Part shown: positions 1 to 8,158 of the stretch, in pieces
How positions within the stretch are numbered: position 1 is the first letter of the stretch
Layout: each line of letters opens with the position of its first letter
Translations under genes and position numbers: made by a program
The notes under the pieces: model-generated
Told to the model about the DNA's origin: nothing
Databases searched by the model: none
What the model saw: only the letters and a program-made list of their open reading frames with translations
Assembly (NCBI RefSeq): GCF_003634695.1
Contig: NZ_RBWV01000009.1
Span: 248,001 to 312,000 of the forward strand
Direction: 5' to 3'
Length of the DNA: 64,000 nucleotides
From: Motilibacter peucedani
GTDB lineage: Bacteria > Actinomycetota > Actinomycetes > Motilibacterales > Motilibacteraceae

Positions 1-269
1 AGCAGCTCGGTCAGCCACCACCCGTACAGCGCGTGCAGGCCGGCGGCACCCTCCCAGACGTCGAGCTTCAGCGTGACCCGCAGCTCGGTGATGATGTCCT
101 GGGCGTGCGTGAGCTGGGCGTGCGCGACGTCGAGGTCGCCGCTGCGCTGCGCGTTCTCGCCGCGGGTGAGGTCGAGCACGAGCCGGTCGTAGAGCATGGT
201 GAGCAGCCGGGCCGGGCTCGCGTGGAGGATGCCGTCGTCGGCGTAGCGGCGGGACGCGTTCGCGTACAT
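1..269 (-). CDS. fliS: Flagellar export chaperone FliS, partial (runs off left edge)
   Basis: The reverse strand from ATG at 269 reads MYANASRRYADDGILHASP, then ARLLTMLYDRLVLDL, the classic FliS N-terminus (helix bundle with the LxxxLYDxxL motif). FliS binds the disordered C-terminus of newly made flagellin in the cytoplasm and prevents premature polymerisation before export. About 89 codons are visible and the 3' end lies outside the window. It follows fliD by 47 bases, giving the order flaG-fliD-fliS. A weak AAGGA-type ribosome site precedes the ATG. Identification is firm; only the C-terminus is unknown. Confidence 0.9.
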   Translation of the reverse strand, partial: MYANASRRYADDGILHASPARLLTMLYDRLVLDLTRGENAQRSGDLDVAHAQLTHAQDIITELRVTLKLDVWEGAAGLHALYGWWLTEL

Positions 270-316
270 CGGGGAGTCCTTCGGAGTTCGGGGAGCGGGT
301 GCGGTGAGGGGCTGGA

Positions 317-1888
317 CTAGCCCAGGCCGGCGAGCTGGCCGGCGAGCCAGTTGCCCTGGTCCTTGAGCTTGCCGAGCGCGACCTCGAGGGCGCTGTACTG
401 CTTCTGCAGCGAGGTCTTCTTGTCGGCCAGGCGGACGTCCCAGCTGGCGATCTGCGTGTTGAGGTCATCGACCGAGCTCTGCCGGCCGTTGATCGCTCGT
501 GTGAGCGATCCGTTCGACGAGTCGGTCGCCGCCTGCGCCACGTTGGCCAACCGCTGGGCCAGGCCCGCGTTCACCGTGATCGTGGCCGTGCCGGTGGCCG
601 TGGCGTTGACCGACAGGCCGGCGCCGAAGGAGTCGAGGTCGGTGACGGTGAGCACGTTGCCCGCCCCCGTGGTACCCAGCGCGGGCTTGCCCACCGGGCT
701 GATCGTGCCGGTCACGCCGGCGCCGGTGGAGCTGTCGGCCAGCGCGCTGACGGACACGGTGTAGGTGCCCGGCTGGGTGCGCTGGGTCGCCGAGGAGAAG
801 GTGATGGCGGGGTTGTCGGTGGTCGCGGTGGCGCCGAGGAGCTTCTTGAGCCCGTCGGGGTTGCTGGCCAGCGTCGCCTTGAACTTGGCGCTGTCGAAGG
901 TCAGCTTGCCGTCGCGCGAGAGCTGGACGCCCGCGTCGGCCGCCGACATGCCGCCGGTGGCGGACAGCCCGATCGCCGAGGTGATCTGCTGCGAGAGCTG
1001 GCGCACGGTGAAGTCGCCGCTGAGCGGTGACCCCTTGTTGTTGGCAGCGTCGTACTTCGTCTGGGCGGTGATCGTGGAGATCGCCGCGTTCGCCGCGTCG
1101 ACCAGCTTCTGCATGTTGCTGGTGACGGTGTCGGCGTCCTGCGACACCGAGAGCGAGATGTCCTGGTTGGCGACCGCCGTGGGCTTCACCGTGAACGTGA
1201 GCCCGGGCGTCACGTTGCTGAAGGTGTTGGTGGACGAGCGCACGACCGCGGTCGAGGCGCCCGCCAGCGCGATCTTCGCGTCCTGGCCGGGCTGCGTCGT
1301 GGTCATCGCCGAGGTGAGGCCGCCGAGGCTGAAGGCGCCGGCCTCGCCGGTCTTGCTGTTGGAGACCTGGAGCCGGAAGGTGCCGTCGCCCATCGAGATC
1401 GCGGCGGCGCGCAGCCCGAGGTCGGAGCGGCCGTTGATGGCGTCGACGAGGGAGCCGAGGCTGCTGTCCTTGGGCGTGAGGTCGGGCATCGCCTTGCCGC
1501 CGACGGTCACGGTCACGGCGGAGCCGGTGGTGGCCGCGTCGCCGAGGCCGCCGAAGGAGTCCGAGAGCTGCACCTCGCTCTTGGCGGTCTGGAGCAGCTT
1601 GAAGTCGAAGGTGCCCGCCTTGGCCGAGCTGGTCACGCTGGCGGCGACGTCGGTGCTGCTCGAGGTGGCGCTCATGACGTCGAGGGCCGTGGAGCTGCTC
1701 ATCGCCTGCGCCGCCGTCATGAGCGACGACATGGAGGTGTTGACGGTGCGGTAGCTCGAGATCGCCAGCTGCTGGTCGCTGACGCGCGACTTGAGCTGGT
1801 TCTGGGTCGTCGACTCCGCGCTGATCAGCGAGTTGATCAGCGAGGTCGTGTCGAGACCGCTGACGAGTCCGTCGATGCCGCTAGCCAT
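317..1888 (-). CDS. fliD: Flagellar filament cap protein FliD (hook-associated protein 2)
   Basis: This 523-residue protein begins MASGIDGLVSGLDTTSLINS, the conserved FliD N-terminus. A Ser/Thr/Ala-rich body follows, and the C-terminus (DDLNTQIASWDVRLADKKTS) is a coiled coil. FliD pentamers cap the growing filament and fold flagellin as it emerges. The ATG at 1888 overlaps the flaG stop (bases 1881-1888 shared), so translation is probably coupled; a GTG one codon upstream is an alternative start. It has the usual two-ended FliD_N/FliD_C plan and a normal length. It is co-transcribed with flaG and fliS, and no separate promoter was seen in front of it. Confidence 0.93.
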   Translation of the reverse strand: MASGIDGLVSGLDTTSLINSLISAESTTQNQLKSRVSDQQLAISSYRTVNTSMSSLMTAAQAMSSSTALDVMSATSSSTDVAASVTSSAKAGTFDFKLLQTAKSEVQLSDSFGGLGDAATTGSAVTVTVGGKAMPDLTPKDSSLGSLVDAINGRSDLGLRAAAISMGDGTFRLQVSNSKTGEAGAFSLGGLTSAMTTTQPGQDAKIALAGASTAVVRSSTNTFSNVTPGLTFTVKPTAVANQDISLSVSQDADTVTSNMQKLVDAANAAISTITAQTKYDAANNKGSPLSGDFTVRQLSQQITSAIGLSATGGMSAADAGVQLSRDGKLTFDSAKFKATLASNPDGLKKLLGATATTDNPAITFSSATQRTQPGTYTVSVSALADSSTGAGVTGTISPVGKPALGTTGAGNVLTVTDLDSFGAGLSVNATATGTATITVNAGLAQRLANVAQAATDSSNGSLTRAINGRQSSVDDLNTQIASWDVRLADKKTSLQKQYSALEVALGKLKDQGNWLAGQLAGLG

Positions 1889-2231
1889 CACTGTCCTTCT
1901 TGCGCAGGCGCCACAGCGCTGACTCGAGCATGACGAGCACGCCTTCGGGTGGTGACTGGTAGATCGGCTCGCCGGTCCGCGGGTTTAGCACCCGGACGAC
2001 GTTGATCCCCATCTCACCCGCACGGCTGTCGCGGCGCACGACCTGCACGTCGAGCTGCGAGGCCGGGGCGAGCTCCGGCGAGGGCTCTTCCCGGGAGCCG
2101 TGCGGCGCGGGCGCAGCGGCGCCGGGCGGCGCGCTCTGGGGCGGGGGCGGCGGCGGGCTCTGGGGCTGGCGCGGCCAGCCACCGGCGTACGCGCCGGAGC
2201 TCCGTGCCACCGGGTCGACCGGTTCGACCAT
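1881..2231 (-). CDS. flaG: FlaG-like flagellar protein
   Basis: A 116-residue protein with a Pro/Ala-rich N-terminal half (PQSPPPPPPQSAPPGAAAP). Its C-terminal half (QLDVQVVRRDSRAGEMGINV, then VRVLNPRTGEPIYQSPPEGV) matches the FlaG fold, in which a conserved I-x-x-IP-like strand is followed by a short helix. FlaG is a small protein commonly encoded just ahead of fliD and influences filament length. ATG 2231 is chosen because a GGGGGAAGG ribosome site precedes it; the in-frame codons upstream lie in structured leader. The proline-rich head is unusual and may be a disordered linker. Assignment rests on context plus the C-terminal motif. Confidence 0.7.
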   Translation of the reverse strand: MVEPVDPVARSSGAYAGGWPRQPQSPPPPPPQSAPPGAAAPAPHGSREEPSPELAPASQLDVQVVRRDSRAGEMGINVVRVLNPRTGEPIYQSPPEGVLVMLESALWRLRKKDSDG

Positions 2232-2252
2232 GACCTTCCCCCTGTGGGTCCA

Positions 2253-2275
2253 GCCGGCCCGCGTTCGGGTCCGGC
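2253..2275 (-). other. Hairpin in the flaG leader
   Basis: An inverted repeat with GCCGG and CCCG arms pairing with CGGG and CCGGC around a 4-base loop and one bulged A on the minus strand. It ends about 22 bases before the flaG ATG. It lies just downstream of the larger hairpin at 2289-2328 and may compete with it or hold the leader structured. No U-run follows, so it is not an obvious terminator. Confidence 0.5.
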
Positions 2276-2288
2276 CGCCTGAGATGGC

Positions 2289-2328
2289 GGTGGGGAGGGA
2301 CCGGCGTCCGTGCCGGCCCCTCCCCACC
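2289..2328 (-). promoter_or_regulatory. Strong hairpin with ACGGAC loop between flagellin 1 and flaG
   Basis: On the minus strand the arms GGTGGGGAGGG and CCGGC flank a six-base loop ACGGAC and pair with GCCGG and CCCTCCCCACC, with one G/T position between the segments: about 16 base pairs plus a mismatch. No U-tract follows. The loop is identical to that of the flagellin 5' leader hairpins (ANGGA, the CsrA recognition core). It could be an mRNA 3' stabiliser or partial terminator of flagellin 1, or a CsrA target controlling flaG-fliD-fliS. No sigma-28 promoter was found between it and flaG, so read-through is probably needed. Confidence 0.6.
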
Positions 2329-2374
2329 CCCAGCGGTGCGAGCTACGAGCGCGCCTGGTCAGCGCGCGACGGAG

Positions 2375-3190
2375 CTAGCGGAGCAGGCTCAGCACTCCCT
2401 GGGAGGACTGGTTGGCCTGCGACAGCATCGACGTGCCCGCCTGCGACAGGATCTGGTTGCGGGTGAACTTCGTCATCTCCTCGGCCATGTCGGTGTCGCG
2501 GATCCGCGACTCCGACGCGGAGAGGTTCTCCGTCGCCACGTTGATGTTGTTGATCGCGTGCTCGAACCGGTTCTGGAACGCACCGAGCGTGGAACGGGTG
2601 CTCGACACGGTCGAGATCGCGGCGTCGATCGAGGCCAGCGCCGCCGAGGCGTTGTTGACCAGGTCGATCCCCGTGACCCCCAGGCCCGAGGCGCTCATGT
2701 CACCGACACCGGTGACGTCGATCGTCTCGCCGGCGTTCGCGCCGACCTGGAAGGTGCCCGAGAACGAGCCCGCGAGCAGCTGCTGCGAGCCGAACTTGGT
2801 GGTGCTCGAGATGCGGCTCAGCTCCGCGGAGAGCTGGGTCACCTCGGTGTTGGCGGCGGTACGGGCGCTCGAGTCCTGCGAACCGGTCGAGGACGCCTGC
2901 ACAGCCAGGTCACGCATGCGCTGCAGGATCGCGTGGCTCTCGCCCAGCGCACCTTCAGCGATCTGGACGACGCTGACGCCGTCCTGGGTGTTGCGGGCGG
3001 CGACCTTGAGGCCACCGATCTGCGAACGCAGGCCCTCGGAGATCGAGAGGCCGGCAGCGTCGTCCGCGGCGCGGTTGATGCGGAAGCCGCTCGACAGCTT
3101 CTCCAGCGACTTGCCCATCTGGCTGTCCGTCACGGAGAGGTTCCGGTAGGCGTTCATCGCCGCGACGTTGGTGTTGACGCGCAGTGCCAT
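2375..3190 (-). CDS. fliC: Flagellin 1
   Basis: A 271-residue flagellin. The N-terminal D0/D1 segment (MALRVNTNVAAMNAYRNLSV, with LEKLSSGFRINRAADDAAGL) and the C-terminal D1/D0 segment (FEHAINNINVATENLSASES, ending SQANQSSQGVLSLLR) are joined by only a short middle region. The surface D2/D3 domains of enterobacterial flagellin are therefore absent. It forms the extracellular filament. It is nearly identical to flagellin 2 (3412-4227) over both ends. Translation starts at the ATG preceded by AAGGAGG. Transcription is expected from the sigma-28-type promoter at 3248-3274, and the leader carries an ACGGA hairpin. Confidence 0.96.
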   Translation of the reverse strand: MALRVNTNVAAMNAYRNLSVTDSQMGKSLEKLSSGFRINRAADDAAGLSISEGLRSQIGGLKVAARNTQDGVSVVQIAEGALGESHAILQRMRDLAVQASSTGSQDSSARTAANTEVTQLSAELSRISSTTKFGSQQLLAGSFSGTFQVGANAGETIDVTGVGDMSASGLGVTGIDLVNNASAALASIDAAISTVSSTRSTLGAFQNRFEHAINNINVATENLSASESRIRDTDMAEEMTKFTRNQILSQAGTSMLSQANQSSQGVLSLLR

Positions 3191-3218
3191 GGCACTTCCT
3201 CCTTGAGATGCAGCTACT

Positions 3219-3238
3219 CCGACCCATCCGTGGGCCGG
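3219..3238 (-). promoter_or_regulatory. Flagellin 1 leader hairpin, candidate CsrA site
   Basis: On the transcript CCGGCCC pairs with GGGUCGG (one G-U pair) around loop ACGGAU. It starts within a few bases of the predicted transcription start (about 3241) and lies 28 bases before the ATG. The Shine-Dalgarno AAGGAGGA holds a second ANGGA. The same structure, with compensating stem changes, precedes flagellins 2 and 3. Confidence 0.7.
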
Positions 3239-3247
3239 ACCCTCACC

Positions 3248-3274
3248 TCATCGACCCGGCCACCGGGCGTCTGA
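3248..3274 (-). promoter_or_regulatory. Sigma-28-type promoter of flagellin 1
   Basis: The -35 TCAG (3274-3271), a 15-base spacer and the -10 GTCGATGA (3255-3248) match the sigma-28 form TAAA-N15-GCCGATAA apart from the -35. The element recurs at seven other motility transcripts in this window. Confidence 0.8.
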
Positions 3275-3335
3275 AAGGCCGGCACTGCTGCAGACGGGTG
3301 GTCTCGGGCCCCCGCGCGGGCTCCGGGCAACGACG

Positions 3336-3369
3336 CGAAGGGCCCGCAGCAGCTGCTGCGGGCCCTTCG
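3336..3369 (-). terminator. Terminator of flagellin 2 (34-base perfect palindrome)
   Basis: A perfect 34-base palindrome with arms CGAAGGGCCCGCAGCAG lies 43 bases after the flagellin 2 stop. The GGGCCCGCAGC arm is shared with the terminators of flagellins 3 and 4. It separates flagellin 2 from the flagellin 1 promoter. Confidence 0.75.
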
Positions 3370-3411
3370 GGTGTCAGTCGTGCGTCCCCGCGCCGTCGCG
3401 GAGGACCACTA

Positions 3412-4227
3412 CTAGCGGAGCAGGCTCAGCACTCCCTGGGAGGACTGGTTGGCCTGCGACAGCATCGAGGTGCCGGCCTGGGAGAGGATCTGGTTGCGGG
3501 TGAACTTCGTCATCTCCTCGGCCATGTCGGTGTCGCGGATCCGCGACTCCGACGCGGAGAGGTTCTCCGTCGCCACGTTGATGTTGTTGATCGCGTGCTC
3601 GAACCGGTTCTGGAACGCACCGAGGGTCGAACGAGTGCTCGACACGGTCGAGATCGCGGCGTCGATCGAGGCCAGCGCCGCTGAGGCGTTGTTGACCAGG
3701 TCCACGCCGGTGACGCCGAGGCCGGAGGCGCTCATGTCGCCCACGCCGGTGACGTCGATCGTCTCGCCCTGGTTCGCGCCGACCTGGAAGGTGCCGGAGA
3801 ACGAGCCGTTGAGCAGCTGCTGCGAGCCGAACTTGGTGGTGCCCGCGATGCGGGTCAGCTCGGCGGAGAGCTGGGTCACCTCGGTGTTGGCGGCGGTACG
3901 GGCGCTCGAGTCCTGCGAGCCGGTCGAGGACGCCTGGACAGCCAGGTCACGCATGCGCTGGAGGATGGCGTGGCTCTCGGAGAGAGCACCTTCAGCGATC
4001 TGGACGACGCTGACGCCGTCCTGGGTGTTGCGGGCGGCGACCTTGAGGCCACCGATCTGCGAACGCAGGCCCTCGGAGATCGAGAGGCCGGCGGCGTCGT
4101 CCGCCGCGCGGTTGATGCGGAAGCCGCTCGACAGCTTCTCCAGCGACTTGCTCATCTGCCCGTCGGTGACCGAGAGGTTCCGGTAGGCGTTCATCGCCGC
4201 GACGTTGGTGTTGACGCGCAGTGCCAT
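3412..4227 (-). CDS. fliC: Flagellin 2
   Basis: A 271-residue flagellin starting MALRVNTNVAAMNAYRNLSV. It differs from flagellin 1 at only a handful of positions (for example GQMSKS for SQMGKS, LNGSFSG for LAGSFSG, and NQGETID for NAGETID). Both are compact, lacking D2/D3. The pair looks like a recent tandem duplication, since promoter, leader hairpin and ribosome site are also duplicated. ATG 4227 is chosen over an in-frame upstream codon at 4254 because it has AAGGAGG in front and matches all paralogues. It is a filament subunit exported through the flagellar type III apparatus. Confidence 0.95.
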   Translation of the reverse strand: MALRVNTNVAAMNAYRNLSVTDGQMSKSLEKLSSGFRINRAADDAAGLSISEGLRSQIGGLKVAARNTQDGVSVVQIAEGALSESHAILQRMRDLAVQASSTGSQDSSARTAANTEVTQLSAELTRIAGTTKFGSQQLLNGSFSGTFQVGANQGETIDVTGVGDMSASGLGVTGVDLVNNASAALASIDAAISTVSSTRSTLGAFQNRFEHAINNINVATENLSASESRIRDTDMAEEMTKFTRNQILSQAGTSMLSQANQSSQGVLSLLR

Positions 4228-4253
4228 GGCACTTCCTCCTTGAAAGTTGTTCA

Positions 4254-4273
4254 CCGGCCCGTCCGTGGGCCAG
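4254..4273 (-). promoter_or_regulatory. Flagellin 2 leader hairpin, candidate CsrA site
   Basis: CUGGCCC pairs with GGGCCGG (one U-G pair) around loop ACGGAC at the very 5' end of the predicted transcript. The downstream Shine-Dalgarno contains AAGGA. Relative to flagellin 1, two stem positions differ and pairing is kept. Confidence 0.7.
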
Positions 4274-4281
4274 CACTCCTC

Positions 4282-4308
4282 TCATCGGTGGAGCGTGCAG
4301 GCGGCTGA
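4282..4308 (-). promoter_or_regulatory. Sigma-28-type promoter of flagellin 2
   Basis: The -35 TCAG (4308-4305), a 15-base spacer and the -10 ACCGATGA (4289-4282). It is the same element as at the other motility operons, with the start expected about 7 bases downstream, at the foot of the leader hairpin. Confidence 0.78.
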
Positions 4309-4339
4309 GGAAAGCCCGCCACTCGTCCGGGTGAACCGC

Positions 4340-5185
4340 TCAGGCGACGGCGACCGGCGTGCGCTCGTCGGGACGGTGCGCAGTGCCCGCACCACGGCGT
4401 ACGCGGTGGCGCAGGGCGTCCCAGCCGGCCAGCAGCGCGAAGGTGAGCAGCAGCAGCACGACCGACACGGCACCGTCGGCCCAGTAGTGGTTGCCGGTCA
4501 CGACCACGACCGTGGCCATGGTCAGCGGGTGCAGCACGCTGAGGTAGCGGCGCCAGGTGCGGCCGAGGCGGATGAAGGTGACCGCGAACAGCACCGACCA
4601 GCCGACGTGGATGGAGGGCATGGCAGCGAGCTGGCTGATGGCGCCGAGCCCGCCGGCGTCGTAGACCGACTGGCCGAAGAGCGTCGGGGTGTCGACGACC
4701 AGGTGCCCGGGCAGCAGCCGCGGCGGCGCGACGGGCACGACCTGCACGGCCGTCGCCATCAGCGTGAACACGATGATGGTCAGCCGCAGGCGCGGGTAGG
4801 CGTCGCGGTGGCGCAGCCAGACCCACGCCAGCATCGCGATCAGCACGTTGAAGTGGCCGTAGATGTAGTAGGCGTTGGCGACCTGCGTCAGGTGGGGGTG
4901 GGGGAGCAGGTAGCTCTGCAGCCAGTCCTCGCCCGGCACGTGCAGCCGGCGCTCCCACTTCCAGATCGACTGCCCGCGCGAGATGGCGGCCGCGCGGTCG
5001 GTGAGCGTGTAGGCGCCGACCACGCCCCAGAGGCCGTAGAGCGTCACCATCAGCGCCGACTCGCGCAGCGCGAGCGAGGCGAAGCGCGCCCAGCGGGTGC
5101 GCGGCAGCATGAGCACCAGGCTGAGCGTGATGAGCACGAGCGCGATCTCGAGAGCGGTGTGCCACCCGAACGACAGGTGTGGCAT
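4340..5185 (-). CDS. PAP2-family membrane phosphatase / inositolphosphotransferase-like
   Basis: A 281-residue polytopic membrane protein with several hydrophobic segments. It carries the PAP2 signature in the IPC-synthase-like form: MPSIHVGW at 189-196 and GNHYWADG at 231-238, giving the catalytic histidines and aspartate. Such proteins dephosphorylate or transfer phospho-head groups on lipids at the cytoplasmic membrane. ATG 5185 is used because GAGGAGG sits just upstream and the hydrophobic N-terminus begins there; the longer in-frame reading has no such character. The substrate cannot be told from sequence. It diverges from the reductase-like gene at 5274. Confidence 0.8.
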   Translation of the reverse strand: MPHLSFGWHTALEIALVLITLSLVLMLPRTRWARFASLALRESALMVTLYGLWGVVGAYTLTDRAAAISRGQSIWKWERRLHVPGEDWLQSYLLPHPHLTQVANAYYIYGHFNVLIAMLAWVWLRHRDAYPRLRLTIIVFTLMATAVQVVPVAPPRLLPGHLVVDTPTLFGQSVYDAGGLGAISQLAAMPSIHVGWSVLFAVTFIRLGRTWRRYLSVLHPLTMATVVVVTGNHYWADGAVSVVLLLLTFALLAGWDALRHRVRRGAGTAHRPDERTPVAVA

Positions 5186-5273
5186 CCGACCTCCTCGAGC
5201 GCTGAGGCCGACCATGATGCCAGGCGCTCGCTGGAGTGCCGGTCGGAAGCGCCTGCCTGGTGGGAGGGCCTGC

Positions 5274-5834
5274 ATGGGCGAGATCGCGGTGCACGAGTTC
5301 ATCAGCCTCGACGGGGTCGTCGAGGACCCGCGGTGGACCTTCGAGTTCGGCTTCGACCCGGAGATGGGCGACACCCTCGCTGCGGTGACCTCGGCGTCGA
5401 ACGCGATCCTGCTCGGGCGCACGACGTTCGAGATGTTCGCCCCCGCCTGGTCGGGCCGCACGGCCGCCGACGACCCGGGCGCGCCCTTCTTCAACGACAC
5501 CCCGAAGTACGTCGTGGGGTCGCAGGCGCCGAGCGTCGAGTGGTCGCGGTCGACTCTGCTCGGTGCCTACGACCCGGCGCGGATCCAGGCGCTGAAGGAC
5601 GAGACCGAGGGCGGGATCTACGTCTCCGGCAGCCCCACGCTCGTGCGCGCCCTGCTGGCTGACGGGCTGGTCGACACCCTGCACCTGTTCGTCTACCCCG
5701 TGGCTCTGGGTCGGGGGCTGCGGCTGTGGCCCGAGGGCTCCGAGCGCACCCGGCTCGCGCTGCAGGCGCACGACTCCTACGACAACGGGATCGTCCACCT
5801 GGCCTACGGCCCGGCGGGCGACCCCGCTGCGTGA
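5274..5834 (+). CDS. Dihydrofolate reductase family protein (RibD C-terminal-like)
   Basis: A 186-residue protein of the RibD_C/DHFR-like family. The start is HEFISLDGVVEDP, then LLGRTTFEMFAP in the middle, GIYVSGSPTLVRALL (glycine-rich NADPH-binding turn) and DTLHLFVYPVALGRG near the end. Members are NADPH-dependent reductases of unclear substrate and rarely true folate enzymes. ATG 5274 follows GGGAGGG. A second, divergent family member lies at 15120-15764. Nothing links it to neighbouring genes. Confidence 0.85.
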   Translation: MGEIAVHEFISLDGVVEDPRWTFEFGFDPEMGDTLAAVTSASNAILLGRTTFEMFAPAWSGRTAADDPGAPFFNDTPKYVVGSQAPSVEWSRSTLLGAYDPARIQALKDETEGGIYVSGSPTLVRALLADGLVDTLHLFVYPVALGRGLRLWPEGSERTRLALQAHDSYDNGIVHLAYGPAGDPAA

Positions 5835-5866
5835 GGTCTCCCTGAGCCCGAGCAGGACCCCAGCGA

Positions 5867-6844
5867 CTAGCGCACGGCGGCCGGCTCGTCCTGCTCGTCA
5901 TGCTCGACCGCCGGCTCCTCGGGCCGGCGCAGGCTGAGCACGACCGAGGCGGTGAGGACGGTCACGATCACGCCGAGGCTGACCAGCGACGGGATCTCGG
6001 GCACCGAGGTGCTGACCGTCTTGTGCAGTGCCTGGAGCACCAGCTTGACGCCGATGAAGGCGAGGATCAGCGAGAGGCCCTTCGAGAGCAGGTGGAACCT
6101 CTCGAGCAGGCCGGCCAGCAGGAAGTACAGCGCCCGCAGGCCGAGGATGGCGAACGCGTTGCTCGAGTAGACGATGAATGCGTTGTCGCTGACGGCGAGC
6201 ACGGCGGGCACGCTGTCGACGGCGAAGACCAGGTCGGCGGCCTCGATCGCGACGACCACGGCGAGCAGCGGGGTGGCGACCCGGCGGCCGGCCTCCTTCA
6301 CGAAGAAGCGGGTGCCGTCGTAGTCCTCGCGGACGGGGACGACTTTGCGCAGCAGGCGTACGCCGAGGCTCGTGCTGGGGTCGAATGCCTCGTCGTCGTC
6401 CTTGAGCATCTTCCACGCGCTGTAGAGCAGCACGGCGGCGAAGACGAACAGCACCGCGGTGAACTTCTCGACGACGGCGACGCCGAGCATCAGGAAGATG
6501 CCACGGAAGACCAGTGCGCCGAGCACGCCGAAGAACAGGACCCGGTGCTGGTAGGCGCGCGGCACGGCGAAGTAGCCGAAGACCAGGGCGAAGACGAACA
6601 GGTTGTCTACCGACAGGCTCTTCTCGAGCAGCCAGGCCGTCGTGAAGTCGACGCCCGCGCCCGGGCCGACGACCACGGCGACGAGGACGGCGAAGGCGAG
6701 CGAGAGCCCGACCCAGACGGCGCTCCAGCGGGCGGCCTCCTTGAAGCCGATGACGTGCGGGCCGCGGTGGGCGACGAGGTCGACGACGAGGCCCGTCAGC
6801 ACCGTGCCTCCGAACACGAGCCAGAGCCAGAAGGGGACGTCCAC
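5867..6844 (-). CDS. TerC/Alx-family integral membrane protein
   Basis: About 325 residues with eight or nine hydrophobic segments. The TerC hallmarks are present: WLLEKSLSVDNLFVFALVF near the first acidic membrane motif and AADLVFAVDSVPAVLAVSDN in the second. The family includes tellurite-resistance TerC and manganese-linked Alx proteins; metal transport or metalation of exported proteins is the leading idea, not proven here. The GTG at 6844 is chosen because AGGAG lies six bases upstream and VPFWLWLVF starts the first helix. The charged tail (EEPAVEHDEQDEPAAV) is cytoplasmic in topology models. It stands alone as a transcription unit. Confidence 0.85.
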   Translation of the reverse strand: MDVPFWLWLVFGGTVLTGLVVDLVAHRGPHVIGFKEAARWSAVWVGLSLAFAVLVAVVVGPGAGVDFTTAWLLEKSLSVDNLFVFALVFGYFAVPRAYQHRVLFFGVLGALVFRGIFLMLGVAVVEKFTAVLFVFAAVLLYSAWKMLKDDDEAFDPSTSLGVRLLRKVVPVREDYDGTRFFVKEAGRRVATPLLAVVVAIEAADLVFAVDSVPAVLAVSDNAFIVYSSNAFAILGLRALYFLLAGLLERFHLLSKGLSLILAFIGVKLVLQALHKTVSTSVPEIPSLVSLGVIVTVLTASVVLSLRRPEEPAVEHDEQDEPAAVR

Positions 6845-6961
6845 GAGGTGCTCCTGCGAGAGGTGAGGGGGTGGTGCCTCAAGCCTCCCCTTGCCGAGTC
6901 CCCGCAGCCAGGGCTGCTGCCGGACGACATCCCGCCTTTTCTTGCCGGTCGTCGGCAACCG

Positions 6962-8116
6962 CTAGTCGCCGAGAGGCGCCTGCGGCCAGCCCAGCAGACG
7001 GGCACCGAGCGAGGCCGCGTGCAGAGCCAGCCGGTGCTCCGGGTCGGCCGGGTCGCGGCCCAGCAGCCGCTGCACGCGGGCCAGCCGGTAGGTCACCGCC
7101 CGCACCGAGAGGTGGAGCCGGCGCGCGGTCTCGGTCGCGACGGCTCCGGTGGCGTAGTAGGTGACCAGCGTCTCGAGGAGTTCGGCACCACCGCGTACGC
7201 CCTGCAGCGGGCCGAGCGTCGTCTCGATCAGCTCGGTGATCGCCGCGCGGTCGCGCAGCAGCACGCGGTAGACCGCGAGGTCGGCCGGGCGCACGACCGG
7301 CTGCTCGAGCCCGAGGCGCACCGCGAGCTCGAGCGCGTCGGCGGCGGAGTCGAACGAGACGCGTACGCCGCCGGCCCCCGCCAGCGCGCGCCCGACCGCG
7401 AGCTGCCAGCGCTGGCCGGCCGGTCCGGCGAGCAGCTGGGCGACCCGGTCGGAGACCTGCTCGACCGCTCGCTCGTCGGGTGCGGCGAACAGGCAGACCA
7501 GCCGGCCCTCGCGCACGGCGACCAGGGGCTGGGCGTCGCCGAGCCGGCCGGCGAGCGCGCGCTCGAGGCGGCCGACGACCGCGCCCGCGGCCTGTGCGGA
7601 CCCGGCGCCCGGGGCAGATGGAGCGGCGAGCAGCACCGCGTGCGGGCTCGTCAGGTCCAGCCCGATGTCGGCCGCCCGGGGCAGTGCGGCCGTGGCCGCC
7701 GCCCCGCCGGCGAGCAGCTCGTCCAAGACGTCGCGCCTCTCGACCTCCTCACGGCGCACGAGGTCGGCGCGCGCCAGCTGGAACCCCTCGGCCAGCGCGG
7801 CGACCCCGTCGTCGGCGGCCCGCAGCACCGCCAGTCCGGCGGCGCGCACCTGCTCGGCGCTGCCCTGCTGCACGACGTCGAGCTCGCCCCACAGCCGCCA
7901 GCTGGCCGAGAGGTAGAGGTCGACCAGCGCGCGCAGCGGCACCCCGGCGCGGGCGGCCTCCGCCCCGCGCTCGCCGTAGCGGTCGAGCTGGGCGCGCCGC
8001 AGCGTGCGACCCGACTGCGCCGCACCCACGACCGTGGGGAGGAAGTCGCCGAGCAGCGCCGGGTCGAGCCCGCCCGCGTCGTCGGCCGCGCCGCGGGCCA
8101 CGGCGTCGAGGTCCAT
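6962..8116 (-). CDS. PucR/CdaR-type transcriptional regulator
   Basis: 384 residues. The N-terminal half is an alpha-helical RsbRD/GGDEF-like sensor region. The C-terminus (TARRLHLSVRAVTYRLARVQ) is the PucR helix-turn-helix in which a recognition helix reads 'VRAVTYRLARV'. The family controls purine, sugar-acid or amino-acid genes; no ligand can be inferred here. It is transcribed away from flagellin 3, whose terminator lies between the flagellin stop and this gene's start. A start at ATG 8116 fits the family length. Confidence 0.82.
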   Translation of the reverse strand: MDLDAVARGAADDAGGLDPALLGDFLPTVVGAAQSGRTLRRAQLDRYGERGAEAARAGVPLRALVDLYLSASWRLWGELDVVQQGSAEQVRAAGLAVLRAADDGVAALAEGFQLARADLVRREEVERRDVLDELLAGGAAATAALPRAADIGLDLTSPHAVLLAAPSAPGAGSAQAAGAVVGRLERALAGRLGDAQPLVAVREGRLVCLFAAPDERAVEQVSDRVAQLLAGPAGQRWQLAVGRALAGAGGVRVSFDSAADALELAVRLGLEQPVVRPADLAVYRVLLRDRAAITELIETTLGPLQGVRGGAELLETLVTYYATGAVATETARRLHLSVRAVTYRLARVQRLLGRDPADPEHRLALHAASLGARLLGWPQAPLGD

Positions 8117-8158
8117 CCGGGCACGCTACCGGTGCGGCTGCGCACCCGCGCCGGACGC

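Noticed and set aside
2232-2374. A sigma-28-type promoter for flaG
   Set aside because: TCAG occurs at about 2268-2272 on the minus strand but no GYCGAT element follows at 15-16 bases.
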